A DNA stretch of 19,361 nucleotides, taken from JBOGZD01 sp050697155 (lineage in GTDB: Bacteria > Actinomycetota > Thermoleophilia > Solirubrobacterales > 70-9). The DNA lies in assembly GCA_050697155.1 (NCBI GenBank), contig JBOGZD010000055.1:1-19361 (forward strand). The letters run 5' to 3'. A model generated the notes under the pieces. That model saw nothing but the letters and a program-made list of their open reading frames with translations. It searched no databases and was not told the DNA's origin. The stretch's first letter is position 1. Every line of letters starts with the position of its first letter. Below, piece after piece: positions 1 through 6,960 of the stretch. A program made the position numbers and the translations under genes.

Positions 1-1
1 G

Positions 2-223
2 GGAGTGGAGCCGACCAACAACCGCGCCGAGCGCGGCCTGCGCCACGCGGTCATCTACCGCAAGCTCTCCCAGGGCAGCCGCTGCGAGCGCGGCGCGCTT
101 GCCACCGAGCGGCTGCTCTCGGCGGCGGTGAGCTGCCGGCTTCAGGGCCGCTCGCTGTTCGCCTATCTGGTCGAGGTCTCCCAAGCCTCCATCCGCGGTC
201 AGCCCGCGCCCGCGCTGGTCTGA
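2..223 (+). CDS. IS66-family transposase, C-terminal end (5' end outside window)
   Basis: Reading from the left edge, the translation starts GVEPTNNRAERGLRHAVIYR and continues through KLSQGS, ATERLLS, CRLQGRS and FAYLVE. This is the conserved C-terminal block of IS66-type DDE transposases, which contains the last catalytic glutamate in the NNxAER segment. Only about 73 codons are inside the window, so whether the rest of the gene is intact cannot be judged. The stop codon lies just before an IS66-type terminal repeat, which is where an intact element would end. Family assignment is confident; activity is unknown. Confidence 0.88.
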   Translation, partial: GVEPTNNRAERGLRHAVIYRKLSQGSRCERGALATERLLSAAVSCRLQGRSLFAYLVEVSQASIRGQPAPALV

Positions 224-245
224 GCCGGACCGACTGAACGCTTAC
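222..245 (-). repeat. Putative right terminal inverted repeat of the IS66 element
   Basis: Read inward from 245 on the minus strand the sequence begins GTAAGCGTTCAGTCGG, starting with the GTAAGCG signature of IS66-type ends. The inner limit of the repeat is uncertain because the matching left end is not in the window. Confidence 0.6.
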
Positions 246-285
246 CACTTTCGGGTGCCCACCGCCGATTGCTTTCAGGTGCCGT

Positions 286-303
286 GTCAAACGGCGTCAA
301 ACG
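286..303 (+). repeat. Tandem GTCAAACG repeat pair (left copy)
   Basis: GTCAAACG occurs at 286-293 and 296-303, spaced 10 bp start to start, which puts both on one face of the helix. The same arrangement recurs at 5278-5296. Such pairs resemble arm-type sites bound by tyrosine integrases; that role is inference. The surrounding stretch 246-459 has no other recognisable feature. Confidence 0.45.
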
Positions 304-459
304 TCCACGGTCGTGGGCCTCTCAAGCCTCACCGGAACCCGACGTTCTGACGCCGTTCCGAAGCTACGCGCCAGATTGGGTTCGCGCCACTGGCGTTGCA
401 GATCTGCGCCTCTCGACTGCGGCGTGTTAAGCGCCGTCGCGTGATGCAGAATCGCGCCG

Positions 460-2250
460 GTGAGCGATCTTCCGCATCTGCTTGACGAGCGGCACCTACG
501 CCGCCTGGCGGGCGAGCGCTCGTTCGAGCGCGGTGCCGCCTACCTTGCCGCCGGCCGGATAAGCCGGCTGAGCCGGAGCGGCGAGCGCCTAGAGGCCACC
601 GTTCAGGGCACCCACCCCTACCGCGTCGAGCTTTGGGCGGTGGACGGCAAGCTGGCATTCTCGTGCACCTGCCCGATGGGGCAGAGCGGGGCCCTCTGCA
701 AGCACTGCGTCGCGGTCGGCCTCGCGTCGAGTGAGTCCGCGGGGTCCGGTGACCCGGTCGCGACTCGCATTTCGCTCGACGAGGTCCGTGGCCACCTCGC
801 GTCGTTGCCCGGCGAGGAGCTGATCGGGCTACTGATCGAGGAGGCGCGCGAGGACGAGCGCCTGCTCGATCGCCTCCGGCTGCGGGCGGCGGCCGGGCGA
901 GACTCCGTCGACATGGCGGCCTTCTGCGACGCGATCGATCGCGCAGTCGATCCGGGTGGCTTCGTCACCTACGCGGAGGCATACGACTACTCGCGCACCG
1001 TCGAGGAGGTGATCGACTCGCTTCAGCGACTCGTCGACCGAGGTCATGCCGCTGAGGCGGTGGAGCTGGTGGAGTACTGCTGTTCAGCGATCGAACAGGC
1101 TGGGGGAATGGTCGACGACTCCGACGGCCATCTCGGGGTCGCCTTCGACCGCCTCCAGCGGCTGCACCGCGACGCCTGCGAACGCGCCGACCTCGATCCT
1201 GTCCAGCTCGCGGAACGTCTCTTCGAGCGCATGATGACCAGCGAGTACGGGTTGTTCCACGACGCGATCAAGCACTACGGGCACCTTCTGGGGCCCGCCG
1301 GGCGGCGGCGATACGCGGAGCTTGCTCGCGCCGAATGGAAGCGCCTCCCACCGTTGCGCCCGGGCGACGACGTGGATCGCGGTGGGCGCTTTCGGATCAC
1401 CCCGGACGATCTCGAGGATCGCTCCCGGCGTCTTCGCGTCACCCACGTGATGGAGCTTCTGGCCGAGGAGACGGGCGACGTGGACGAACTCGTCGCGGTC
1501 ATCTCACACGACCTCTCGCTGCCTTACTCCTTTCTTCGCGTCGCGGAGATCTACTCGGGCGTGGGTCGCGATGATCACGCTCTCGAGTGGGCGGAGCGCG
1601 GCATGGAGGCATTTCCCGATCGCCCCGACTCCCGGCTGGTCACCTTCTTGGCCGACGCCTATCGCGGGCGCGACGAGCACACCCGAGCTGCCGAGCTCAT
1701 GTGGGATCTGTTCACGGATCACCCGGGGCTTGCCTCCTACCAGGATCTGAAGCCGTACGCGGTGCGGGCGGGCGCGTGGAGCGCGATGCGCGATCGCGCC
1801 TTCGACCTGCTCCGGAATCGAGTTGCGGCTGCCCATGAGGAGAGCCGCCGACGAGGCTACGGCTGGTCTCCGTACCGCGACGGCACCGAGCTCGTTCGAA
1901 TCCACCTGTGGGAGGGGGACGTCGAGGCGGCGCTGACAGAGGCGCGCGCCGGCGGCTGCTCCCAGGACGTCTGGCTCACGCTGGCGCAGCGCTTGGAAGA
2001 CGCTCAGCCAAGGGAGGCGCTCACCATCTATCGCGAGCAGGTCGAGCCGACGATCAACCGAAAGACCAAGGCCGACTATCGCGACGCCACCGGGCTGCTT
2101 GCCAGGATCCGCGAGCTGATGGCCCGCACCGGACACGCGCAGGAATTTCCCGCCTACCTCAAGGAAGTGCGCGCCGCTCACGGGCGAAAGCGCAACCTGA
2201 TGAAGCTTCTGGATGGGCTGGAGGGGTCGGAGGCGGCCCGGTCGGGGTAA
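460..2250 (+). CDS. SWIM zinc-finger protein with helical-repeat C-terminus
   Basis: This 596-residue protein has a SWIM zinc finger near residues 69-82: FSCTCPMG followed by LCKHCVAV gives the CxCxnCxH pattern. SWIM domains are predicted to bind zinc and DNA or protein partners. The rest is rich in Glu, Arg and Ala and looks all-helical. Segments such as ALEWAERGMEAFPDRPDS and HTRAAELMWDLFTDHPG resemble TPR-type helical pairs. The family is found in many actinobacteria without an assigned function. The GTG start is chosen because the protein opens with the usual N-terminal LLDERHLRRLAGERSFERG block; no strong ribosome binding site precedes it. It lies between the IS66 end and a tRNA remnant, so it is probably cargo of a mobile segment. 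Confidence 0.85.
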   Translation: MSDLPHLLDERHLRRLAGERSFERGAAYLAAGRISRLSRSGERLEATVQGTHPYRVELWAVDGKLAFSCTCPMGQSGALCKHCVAVGLASSESAGSGDPVATRISLDEVRGHLASLPGEELIGLLIEEAREDERLLDRLRLRAAAGRDSVDMAAFCDAIDRAVDPGGFVTYAEAYDYSRTVEEVIDSLQRLVDRGHAAEAVELVEYCCSAIEQAGGMVDDSDGHLGVAFDRLQRLHRDACERADLDPVQLAERLFERMMTSEYGLFHDAIKHYGHLLGPAGRRRYAELARAEWKRLPPLRPGDDVDRGGRFRITPDDLEDRSRRLRVTHVMELLAEETGDVDELVAVISHDLSLPYSFLRVAEIYSGVGRDDHALEWAERGMEAFPDRPDSRLVTFLADAYRGRDEHTRAAELMWDLFTDHPGLASYQDLKPYAVRAGAWSAMRDRAFDLLRNRVAAAHEESRRRGYGWSPYRDGTELVRIHLWEGDVEAALTEARAGGCSQDVWLTLAQRLEDAQPREALTIYREQVEPTINRKTKADYRDATGLLARIRELMARTGHAQEFPAYLKEVRAAHGRKRNLMKLLDGLEGSEAARSG

Positions 2251-2304
2251 GCGCGGCGCTCCAGCGCACCAGCCCGAACGCCGCATCACCTCAGGGCCGG
2301 CCTG

Positions 2305-2340
2305 ACCCGGCGGTCGCGGATTCAAATCCCGCCCCCGCTA
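2305..2340 (+). pseudogene. 3' fragment of an initiator tRNA (tRNA-fMet), probable integration scar
   Basis: The sequence reads ACCCGG (3' strand of an anticodon stem), a variable region containing GGTC, a T-arm with loop TTCAAAT, then CCCCGCTA (3' acceptor strand). Order and bases match the 3' half of bacterial tRNA-fMet. The T-stem carries an A:C mismatch at its loop-closing pair. No D-arm or 5' acceptor strand precedes it, so it is not a tRNA gene. A displaced tRNA 3' end is what elements integrating into tRNA genes leave at their far junction; by orientation the intact tRNA would lie to the left, outside the window. Assignment to fMet is from memory of the family sequence. Confidence 0.6.
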
Positions 2341-2349
2341 CTCCTTGAT

Positions 2350-2363
2350 CACGTGCGCACGTG
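2350..2363. repeat. Perfect 14-bp palindrome
   Basis: CACGTGCGCACGTG is a perfect palindrome 9 bases after the tRNA remnant and about 150 bases before mazE. It could be a protein-binding site or part of an integration junction. Nothing more can be said from sequence. Confidence 0.4.
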
Positions 2364-2484
2364 CTCACGCGCTTGCGGACTCTTCGTGAATAGTGCGCTC
2401 GGTTTGCTCGGCACCGCGAGCGAATCACCCGGCAACCATCCTGGTGCGCACGTCGATCGTGGCGGGCGGCGAGAGGGTGACCGC

Positions 2485-2516
2485 TTGCGTAGCATGATTC
2501 GTGCTACATTACACTA
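2485..2516 (+). promoter_or_regulatory. mazEF promoter with overlapping operator palindrome
   Basis: GTAGCA (2489-2494) and TGCTAC (2502-2507) form a perfect 6-bp inverted repeat around a 7-bp centre. The right arm overlaps an extended -10, TGCTACATT, whose hexamer TACATT is at 2505-2510. Transcription would then start at about 2517, the A of the antitoxin ATG, giving a leaderless mRNA. A palindrome over the promoter fits autorepression by the ribbon-helix-helix antitoxin, the usual mode for this type of pair. Confidence 0.6.
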
Positions 2517-2762
2517 ATGGCGCGATCGCTTCACGTTCGCCTCGATGACGCCTCGGCCGCGGCGCTCGACGTGGTCCGCACCGGCGGTATGACGGATTCC
2601 GAGGCGGTGCGCACGGCGTTGCGCGAGGCCGCGGCGCGCCGGCGAGTTCGCTCGGCGATCCGCGAGGAGGTGCGGCGCGTGGCGGCCGACGAGGCTGACC
2701 GCGAGGAGATGCGCATCATCCGGGAGCAGATGGCCGAGTTGGCGCCACCGTCTTCCGCCTGA
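2517..2762 (+). CDS. mazE: Ribbon-helix-helix antitoxin, MazE-like
   Basis: This 81-residue protein opens with SLHVRLDDASAAALDVV and continues TDSEAVRTALREAA, the strand-helix-helix pattern of Arc/MetJ-type ribbon-helix-helix DNA-binding domains. The C-terminal half is a charged helix (EEVRRVAADEADREEMRIIREQMAEL) of the kind that wraps around and blocks the toxin. The stop is separated by one base from the start of a MazF/PemK toxin, so the two are co-translated and coupled. The ATG coincides with the predicted transcription start and has no ribosome binding site. Predicted role: neutralise MazF and repress the shared promoter with it. Confidence 0.85.
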   Translation: MARSLHVRLDDASAAALDVVRTGGMTDSEAVRTALREAAARRRVRSAIREEVRRVAADEADREEMRIIREQMAELAPPSSA

Positions 2763-2763
2763 G

Positions 2764-3081
2764 ATGGTCCGCGGCGAGGTGTTCCGCCTGCCGCCACCCC
2801 GAAACGCGCGGGGGCACGAGCAACGCGGTGCCCGCTATGCGGTCATCGTGCAGGCCGACGAGTTCCTCGACCTCAGCACCACGCTCGTCGCGCCGACCTC
2901 CACGGGCGCCCGGCCGGCGAGCTTTCGGCCCACGATCACGCTCGGCGAGCGTGATACCTGCGTGCTCGTCGAGCAGACGACGGTGGTGGATCCGCAGCGG
3001 CTCGGCCGATCGGCGGGACGCCTCGAGGCGAGCGAGCTGCGCGCCGTTGACGAGGCTCTCGCGCTCATCCTGGGGCTCTGA
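2764..3081 (+). CDS. mazF: MazF/PemK-type endoribonuclease toxin
   Basis: This 105-residue protein shows the MazF/PemK order: VRGEVFRLPPP at the N-terminus, GHEQRGARYAVIVQ, then LVAPTSTGAR, FRPTITL and VLVEQTTVVDPQRLG. In this family the RGEV/G.EQ.G..R segment and the central P-T-S strand form the RNA-binding and catalytic surface of a sequence-specific mRNA interferase. Length is normal for an intact toxin. It follows its antitoxin by one base. The cleavage sequence cannot be predicted. Confidence 0.9.
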   Translation: MVRGEVFRLPPPRNARGHEQRGARYAVIVQADEFLDLSTTLVAPTSTGARPASFRPTITLGERDTCVLVEQTTVVDPQRLGRSAGRLEASELRAVDEALALILGL

Positions 3082-3129
3082 CGAGCAAGGCTTCGGGTCG
3101 TCCGGAGCGGTTATTACCGTCGGCCCCCG

Positions 3130-4509
3130 ATGAGGGCTTCGAGGAACAGCCCCTGCCCCTGCGGCAGCGGCCGCAAGTACAAGCGCTGTTGTCTTGCCGA
3201 GCACGAGCGCGCCGAGAAGGAGGCGCGATTCGACGGTGCGGTCGGCCGCCGAATCCAGGATTGGGCGTCACAGACACTCGGGGACGAGATCAGCTCGGCG
3301 CTCGAGGAGTTCGTCGGTCCGGATCGCACGATGGACGACGACGACCTGCAGATCTTCGCAACCTGGTTCCACAACGACCGCGAGCTTCGGGGCGGTGGGA
3401 CGCCGGCGGAGCGCTATGCCGCCCGCCCCGATCTGCCCCACGGCGAGCGGGCGGCGGCCTCCCGTATCGCGACCGCCCGCCTCGGCTTCCACCGTGTGAT
3501 CGCGGTCGAGCCCGGCAGCTGGCTCATGCTGGAAGACATCGTCCGCGGAACGCGGGCGCGCGTGCGCAGCCCGAACGTCTCTCGCGACGCCGTCCGCTGG
3601 GACATCCTGCTCGGGCGCGTCATGGACGGCGACCCGCCGAGCCTATGGGGTCCGACGCGGTTCTTCGAACCCAGCGATGAGCCCGAGCTGCTTGCCGAGC
3701 TGGACCGCCTCGCCGAGGCGAGGAGCGCGCGCCCGGACGGGGCCGCACGGTCGCGGGCGCTGCGCGGCCACGCTCTCCAGCTGATGCGCTTTCGGCCTCC
3801 GAGCTGGAGCGTCGAGCCGAGTTTCTTCACCTTGGAGGGCAACCCCGTCGCCCACGGCTCGGCAACCTGGCGCGTTGACGATCCTGCCGCGGTCCGGGAG
3901 CGGCTTCGGGCGCTGGGCGGACTGCGCCCCAGCGAGCCGATCGAGGTCGACATCACCGCTCCGCGCGAGGTGCTCGTCAGTGACCGACCGAAGCTCCCAC
4001 CGAGGGCGATCGTGTTCGAGGGTGGACCGATCGACGATCCGGACAGCATCTCGGTCGCCACGGTGCGTCTCGAAGGAACTCAGCTTCACGTCGAGGCGAT
4101 GTCGGAGGAGCGGCTCGACCGGGCAATCGAGATTGTCGAGGCGGACTTCGGAGATCTCGCGGAGCTGTCCGACCGCCAGGTCGTGCCCATCGAGCAGCGG
4201 CTGGCCGAGCGCCGCTCAGAGCCTCAGCGCGTCGATACGGTTGCCCCCGACCTGACGCCCGCCGACGAGCGGCACCTCCTCGGCGGCTTCATGACGAACC
4301 GCATGCGCAGGTGGCTCGACGAACCGCACTCGCTGCTCAACGGCCGTACCCCGCGCGAGGCGGTGGCGGGCGAGCGCCGCCCCGAGGTCATCCGGCTGGT
4401 GCGCGGGATCGAGAACGGCGCCGAGCGCGCCCGGCGTCGCGGCCAGCCATTCGCCGACGTGGCCTGGATCCGCGACGAGCTCGGCGTCGAGGACGAGCTC
4501 GCGGCCTGA
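3130..4509 (+). CDS. SEC-C zinc-binding protein with MbcA/ParS-like C-terminal motif
   Basis: Residues 8-21 carry a SEC-C motif (CPCGSGRKYKRCC), the zinc-binding element also found at the SecA C-terminus. The long middle part (about 30-360) matches no domain I can name; it has a basic stretch around IVRGTRARVRS and several acidic strands. The end reads MRRWLDEPHSLLNGRTPREAV, then PEVIRLVRGIEN. The pattern W-x-D-x-P-x(4)-L-x-G-x-TPREA resembles the toxin-binding tail of MbcA/ParS/Xre antitoxins and of other SEC-C proteins. It begins 48 bases after mazF with no clear ribosome binding site, and TATTAC at 3112-3117 could be its -10. Function unknown; a nucleic-acid role is possible. Confidence 0.75.
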   Translation: MRASRNSPCPCGSGRKYKRCCLAEHERAEKEARFDGAVGRRIQDWASQTLGDEISSALEEFVGPDRTMDDDDLQIFATWFHNDRELRGGGTPAERYAARPDLPHGERAAASRIATARLGFHRVIAVEPGSWLMLEDIVRGTRARVRSPNVSRDAVRWDILLGRVMDGDPPSLWGPTRFFEPSDEPELLAELDRLAEARSARPDGAARSRALRGHALQLMRFRPPSWSVEPSFFTLEGNPVAHGSATWRVDDPAAVRERLRALGGLRPSEPIEVDITAPREVLVSDRPKLPPRAIVFEGGPIDDPDSISVATVRLEGTQLHVEAMSEERLDRAIEIVEADFGDLAELSDRQVVPIEQRLAERRSEPQRVDTVAPDLTPADERHLLGGFMTNRMRRWLDEPHSLLNGRTPREAVAGERRPEVIRLVRGIENGAERARRRGQPFADVAWIRDELGVEDELAA

Positions 4510-4552
4510 ACCGGAACGCAGTCCGTGACACCGGGGGACCTTCTACAGCTCC

Positions 4553-4574
4553 CCATCGACCACCCAATCGATGG
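4553..4574. repeat. Hairpin downstream of the SEC-C gene
   Basis: CCATCGA (4553-4559) and TCGATGG (4568-4574) form a 7-bp stem around an 8-base loop, 44 bases after the SEC-C stop. No T-tract follows, so it is at best a weak terminator. The rest of 4510-4703 shows no other feature. Confidence 0.3.
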
Positions 4575-4703
4575 CCACGCCCGAGTCGCCAATAATGCCA
4601 TAGCGTTCACTACTCCTCAAACCGCATCAGCAAGCGCAAAGGGCTCCGGGAACCGGTGCGGGATCGAGGGTGATGTCTTGCGCGGCCGCGATGATCGCGT
4701 TTC

Positions 4704-5048
4704 ATGGCGACGCTCCCGAATGCCGATCGCGCCGTCATCGAGCCCGAGAAGGTCCGCGACTACGTGCTCTCGCCGGACCACGAACATGGCCGGCACAAGG
4801 CGCGCGTGTTCCGATCCGCCCTTGGCATCGACCGAGACAGCTGGGAGTATCTGCGCCAGCAGATAGCCGCCCGCGTGGTGGAGGCCGACGTGAGCGAGGT
4901 CCGCACCGGGCGATACGGGCTGCGATACTCGGTGCCGATGCTGATCGAGGGCTTAAACGGGCAGACACATGAGGTCACGACAGGCTGGATCATCGACCGG
5001 GAGGGCGCGCCGCCGCGCCTCACGACCGCGTACGTCAATGTCCCCTGA
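4704..5048 (+). CDS. DUF6883 domain protein
   Basis: This 114-residue protein contains LPNADRAVIEPEKVRDYVLS, HGRHKARVF, RTGRYGLRYSVPMLI and a C-terminal PRLTTAYV. This ordered set marks the DUF6883 family, short alpha/beta proteins (LPNADKAxV...KLxxYLL...GxxKAxFF...YG) with no established function. The downstream DUF4926 gene starts inside the end of this one (11-base overlap), so the two are translated together. The domain appears both as a stand-alone gene and at the C-terminus of large polymorphic proteins, so a toxin-like role is conceivable, though that is inference. No good ribosome binding site precedes the ATG. Confidence 0.8.
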   Translation: MATLPNADRAVIEPEKVRDYVLSPDHEHGRHKARVFRSALGIDRDSWEYLRQQIAARVVEADVSEVRTGRYGLRYSVPMLIEGLNGQTHEVTTGWIIDREGAPPRLTTAYVNVP

Positions 5049-5262
5049 GCGAGTCGAGATTCTGGATGTTGTCGAGCTAACGGCCGCCAGCGGGCGCTGG
5101 CCTCGAGGCACCCGGGGGACCGTGCTCGAGTTGTTCGGCTCGGAGGCTGCCCTGGTCGAGATCTCCGACGACAGGGGGCACACGCTCGACGAGCTCGAGC
5201 TGCCGGTCGACGCGCTGCGGACTGTGACTCGCCCGCCTCAGGAGCAGCTTCCGGCTCGCTGA
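5038..5262 (+). CDS. DUF4926 domain protein
   Basis: From the ATG at 5038 this encodes 74 residues: ILDVVELTA, WPRGTRGTVLELFG, ALVEISDDRGHTLDELELPVDAL. The GTxGTVxEx motif followed by a VEFxDxxGxTL-type strand is characteristic of DUF4926, a small SH3-like beta-barrel family. An upstream in-frame start at 4969 would add 23 residues unlike the family, so the ATG overlapping the DUF6883 stop is preferred. It is the obvious partner of DUF6883, and an antitoxin or immunity-type role is a reasonable but unproven guess. Confidence 0.8.
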   Translation: MSPERVEILDVVELTAASGRWPRGTRGTVLELFGSEAALVEISDDRGHTLDELELPVDALRTVTRPPQEQLPAR

Positions 5263-5277
5263 TTCATCGAGGCCGCC

Positions 5278-5296
5278 GTCAAACGCGCGTCAAACG
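5278..5296 (+). repeat. Tandem GTCAAACG repeat pair (right copy)
   Basis: GTCAAACG at 5278-5285 and 5289-5296, spaced 11 bp, repeats the arrangement at 286-303. It lies about 110 bases before the tRNA-fMet anticodon-arm-like sequence. The distance and paired spacing suit integrase arm-type sites; this is inference. Confidence 0.45.
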
Positions 5297-5408
5297 AACG
5301 GTAACGGACGGGCTGATCCCGGCGCCGGATCGGCCACATGGCCGAGGGCCGGGGACCGCATGAACAAGCGACTGGGCCGGATGCAGCCGGACCGGCGATA
5401 ACGCCGAC

Positions 5409-5428
5409 GCCGGGCTCATAACCCGGAG
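5409..5428 (+). other. tRNA-fMet anticodon-arm-like sequence
   Basis: CCGGG (5410-5414), CTCATAA (5415-5421) and CCCGG (5422-5426) form a perfect 5-bp stem with a 7-base loop carrying anticodon CAT. The three G:C pairs next to the loop are the initiator tRNA hallmark. No D-arm, T-arm or acceptor surrounds it, so it is not a gene. It overlaps the stop codon of the minus-strand nuclease. Chance remains possible, but a second fMet fragment at 2305-2340 argues against it. Confidence 0.45.
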
Positions 5429-6960
5429 ATCTCCTGCACGGGGCCGTTCAGCGGCAACAACTTACGAAGCCACCCCATCACGGCCCACGTCGCCTCCAGA
5501 TCCTCGCGGTTGTACGCATGGATCTCGTCCATGATCGAGCCGCGGAGGGCAGTGTCGGCGGTTTCAGTGGCCTCGATATACCGCGCCATCGACCACTCGC
5601 CGCCTGACTCCTCGAGCTGGCGCTCGTAGCCGGCGGCCTTCTCGATCTCCTTCAGGCTGTAGCTCGAGAGCGGCAGCGCGACTGACTCGTAGGTGATCGG
5701 GAGCAGGTCGAGGAGGTTCTCCTTCACGCGGGCGGCGATCCCGTCGCGGTCGCCGTGGCGATCGAGGTAGAGATTGATCTTCGTCAGCTCGTAGCTCGCC
5801 CAGTGGACGAAGGGGATGTCGTCGTGCTCGGCGAAGATCCCGGCCGCCTCCGCGAGGAAGGCCTCCCAGCCGTCGCGGTCGCCGTCGCGGCCAAAGCCGG
5901 CGGTGGCGGCGCGGAACTCGCCGGGGTCCTCGCCGAACACCTGCATCCCCCAGAGATAGATCTTCTCCAGCTCGTCGAGCTGCGGCGGCAGGCCCTCGAG
6001 GTCGAACATGACGTAGTTGGGGTGCTGGGGGATTGCCGGCGGCCTGAGTCCGATCGGGCGGTCCTCGGCGAGCGCGCGGGCGCTGGCGAGGATCCGCGCG
6101 GCGCCGTCGCCGACCTTCTGCATCCGCCTGCCCCACGGGCGCTCGACCTCGGCGAGCCTGTCGATGTCGAAGCGCTCGAGGAGCTGGTCGATGGTCTCCG
6201 TGCCTTGGCGCTCGAGCTCGGCGGTGAGGCCCGTGCCGACCCACGGCAGGAGGCCGACCGAGCGGCGCTCGACCGCACGCGGCCAGCAGCGTTCGAAGAA
6301 GCCGCAGCTCGAGCACTTGCCCCAGCCGACCGTCTCGGCTGGTTCCTCCTCGGCGAGACGCAGTCGGAGGATGCGCCCGAGGACCGCGAGCGCCTCCTCG
6401 CCGCCCTCGTAGGGGAGGTCGAGGATCTCGCCCGATCCGGTGTGGACCTGGAGCGCGACCGGCGGCTCGCCGAAGGTCTGCTCGTAGAGCCAGCCGTAGG
6501 TGGCGAGCTGAAGCTCCACCTCGGGCTTTCGCCCGCCGCCGATCCGACGGGCGAGCTTCGAGTCGCGGATCGCGTAGCCCGAGCGGGCGGGGAGGAGCAA
6601 ATCGGGGACGCCGACGATCTCGACCTCGGTGCCGGCGAGGGTGGTCTCGGCTCGCAACGCGGCCTGGTAGATGACCTGCTCGCCGGCCTCGACCGCTTCG
6701 CGGGTGCGCTCGGGTCGCTCGTCGATCGGTAGGTCGCCGAGGTCGAGGTGGTTGGGGAAGCGAGCGAGGTGGCGGCGCTCGTGCTCGAGCCCGAGCTTCA
6801 TCAGCACCTCGGCGTAGGGACCGGGCGGCGCCTCCTCCTCACCCTGGGCGCGGAGCCAGACCCGCAGCCCGCACTCCGAGGGGCGGTAGAGGGAGAAGAA
6901 GTCGGTTGCGACCAGGCGCACGGCTCTAGAGGCGAGCGTAGCCGCGGCCGGTTGAGCCAT
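5416..6960 (-). CDS. TM0106-family RecB-like nuclease (PD-(D/E)XK plus RNase H-like domain)
   Basis: This 514-residue protein matches the TM0106 architecture. The N-terminal half is a RecB/Cas4-like nuclease: ECGLRVWL near residue 29, VGVPDLLL and IRDSKLARR as the D...DxK catalytic strands around 115-140, and CSSCGFFERCW near 220-230. The four cysteines suggest an iron-sulfur cluster as in Cas4. The C-terminal half starts MFDLEGLPP near 310, continues HWASYELTKINLYLDRH and ends YNREDLEATWAVMGWL, an RNase H-type 3'-5' exonuclease pattern with acidic residues in place. Predicted role is DNA processing. It overlaps the upstream small gene by one base (TGATG), so translation is coupled. Confidence 0.85.
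   Translation of the reverse strand: MAQPAAATLASRAVRLVATDFFSLYRPSECGLRVWLRAQGEEEAPPGPYAEVLMKLGLEHERRHLARFPNHLDLGDLPIDERPERTREAVEAGEQVIYQAALRAETTLAGTEVEIVGVPDLLLPARSGYAIRDSKLARRIGGGRKPEVELQLATYGWLYEQTFGEPPVALQVHTGSGEILDLPYEGGEEALAVLGRILRLRLAEEEPAETVGWGKCSSCGFFERCWPRAVERRSVGLLPWVGTGLTAELERQGTETIDQLLERFDIDRLAEVERPWGRRMQKVGDGAARILASARALAEDRPIGLRPPAIPQHPNYVMFDLEGLPPQLDELEKIYLWGMQVFGEDPGEFRAATAGFGRDGDRDGWEAFLAEAAGIFAEHDDIPFVHWASYELTKINLYLDRHGDRDGIAARVKENLLDLLPITYESVALPLSSYSLKEIEKAAGYERQLEESGGEWSMARYIEATETADTALRGSIMDEIHAYNREDLEATWAVMGWLRKLLPLNGPVQEISGL

Larger units (their letters stand above)
1..245 (+). mobile_element. Right end of an IS66-family insertion sequence
   Basis: The transposase C-terminus is followed after 15 bases by CGCTTAC at 239-245. 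Read on the minus strand this is GTAAGCG, the typical outermost sequence of IS66-family terminal repeats. The element therefore probably ends at 245. The first 8 bases outside it, CACTTTCG, would be one copy of the 8-bp target duplication this family generates. The left end is outside the window. Confidence 0.75.

Noticed and set aside
2305..2340. Functional tRNA gene
   Set aside because: There is no D-arm or 5' acceptor strand upstream, and the T-stem has a mismatch, so it is scored as a fragment.
2350..2363. Palindrome as an intrinsic terminator
   Set aside because: It has no loop sequence to spare and no T-tract on either strand, so it is listed only as a palindrome.
5755..6732. 325-codon plus-strand open frame
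   Set aside because: Antisense shadow of the TM0106-type nuclease, whose catalytic motifs are clear on the other strand.
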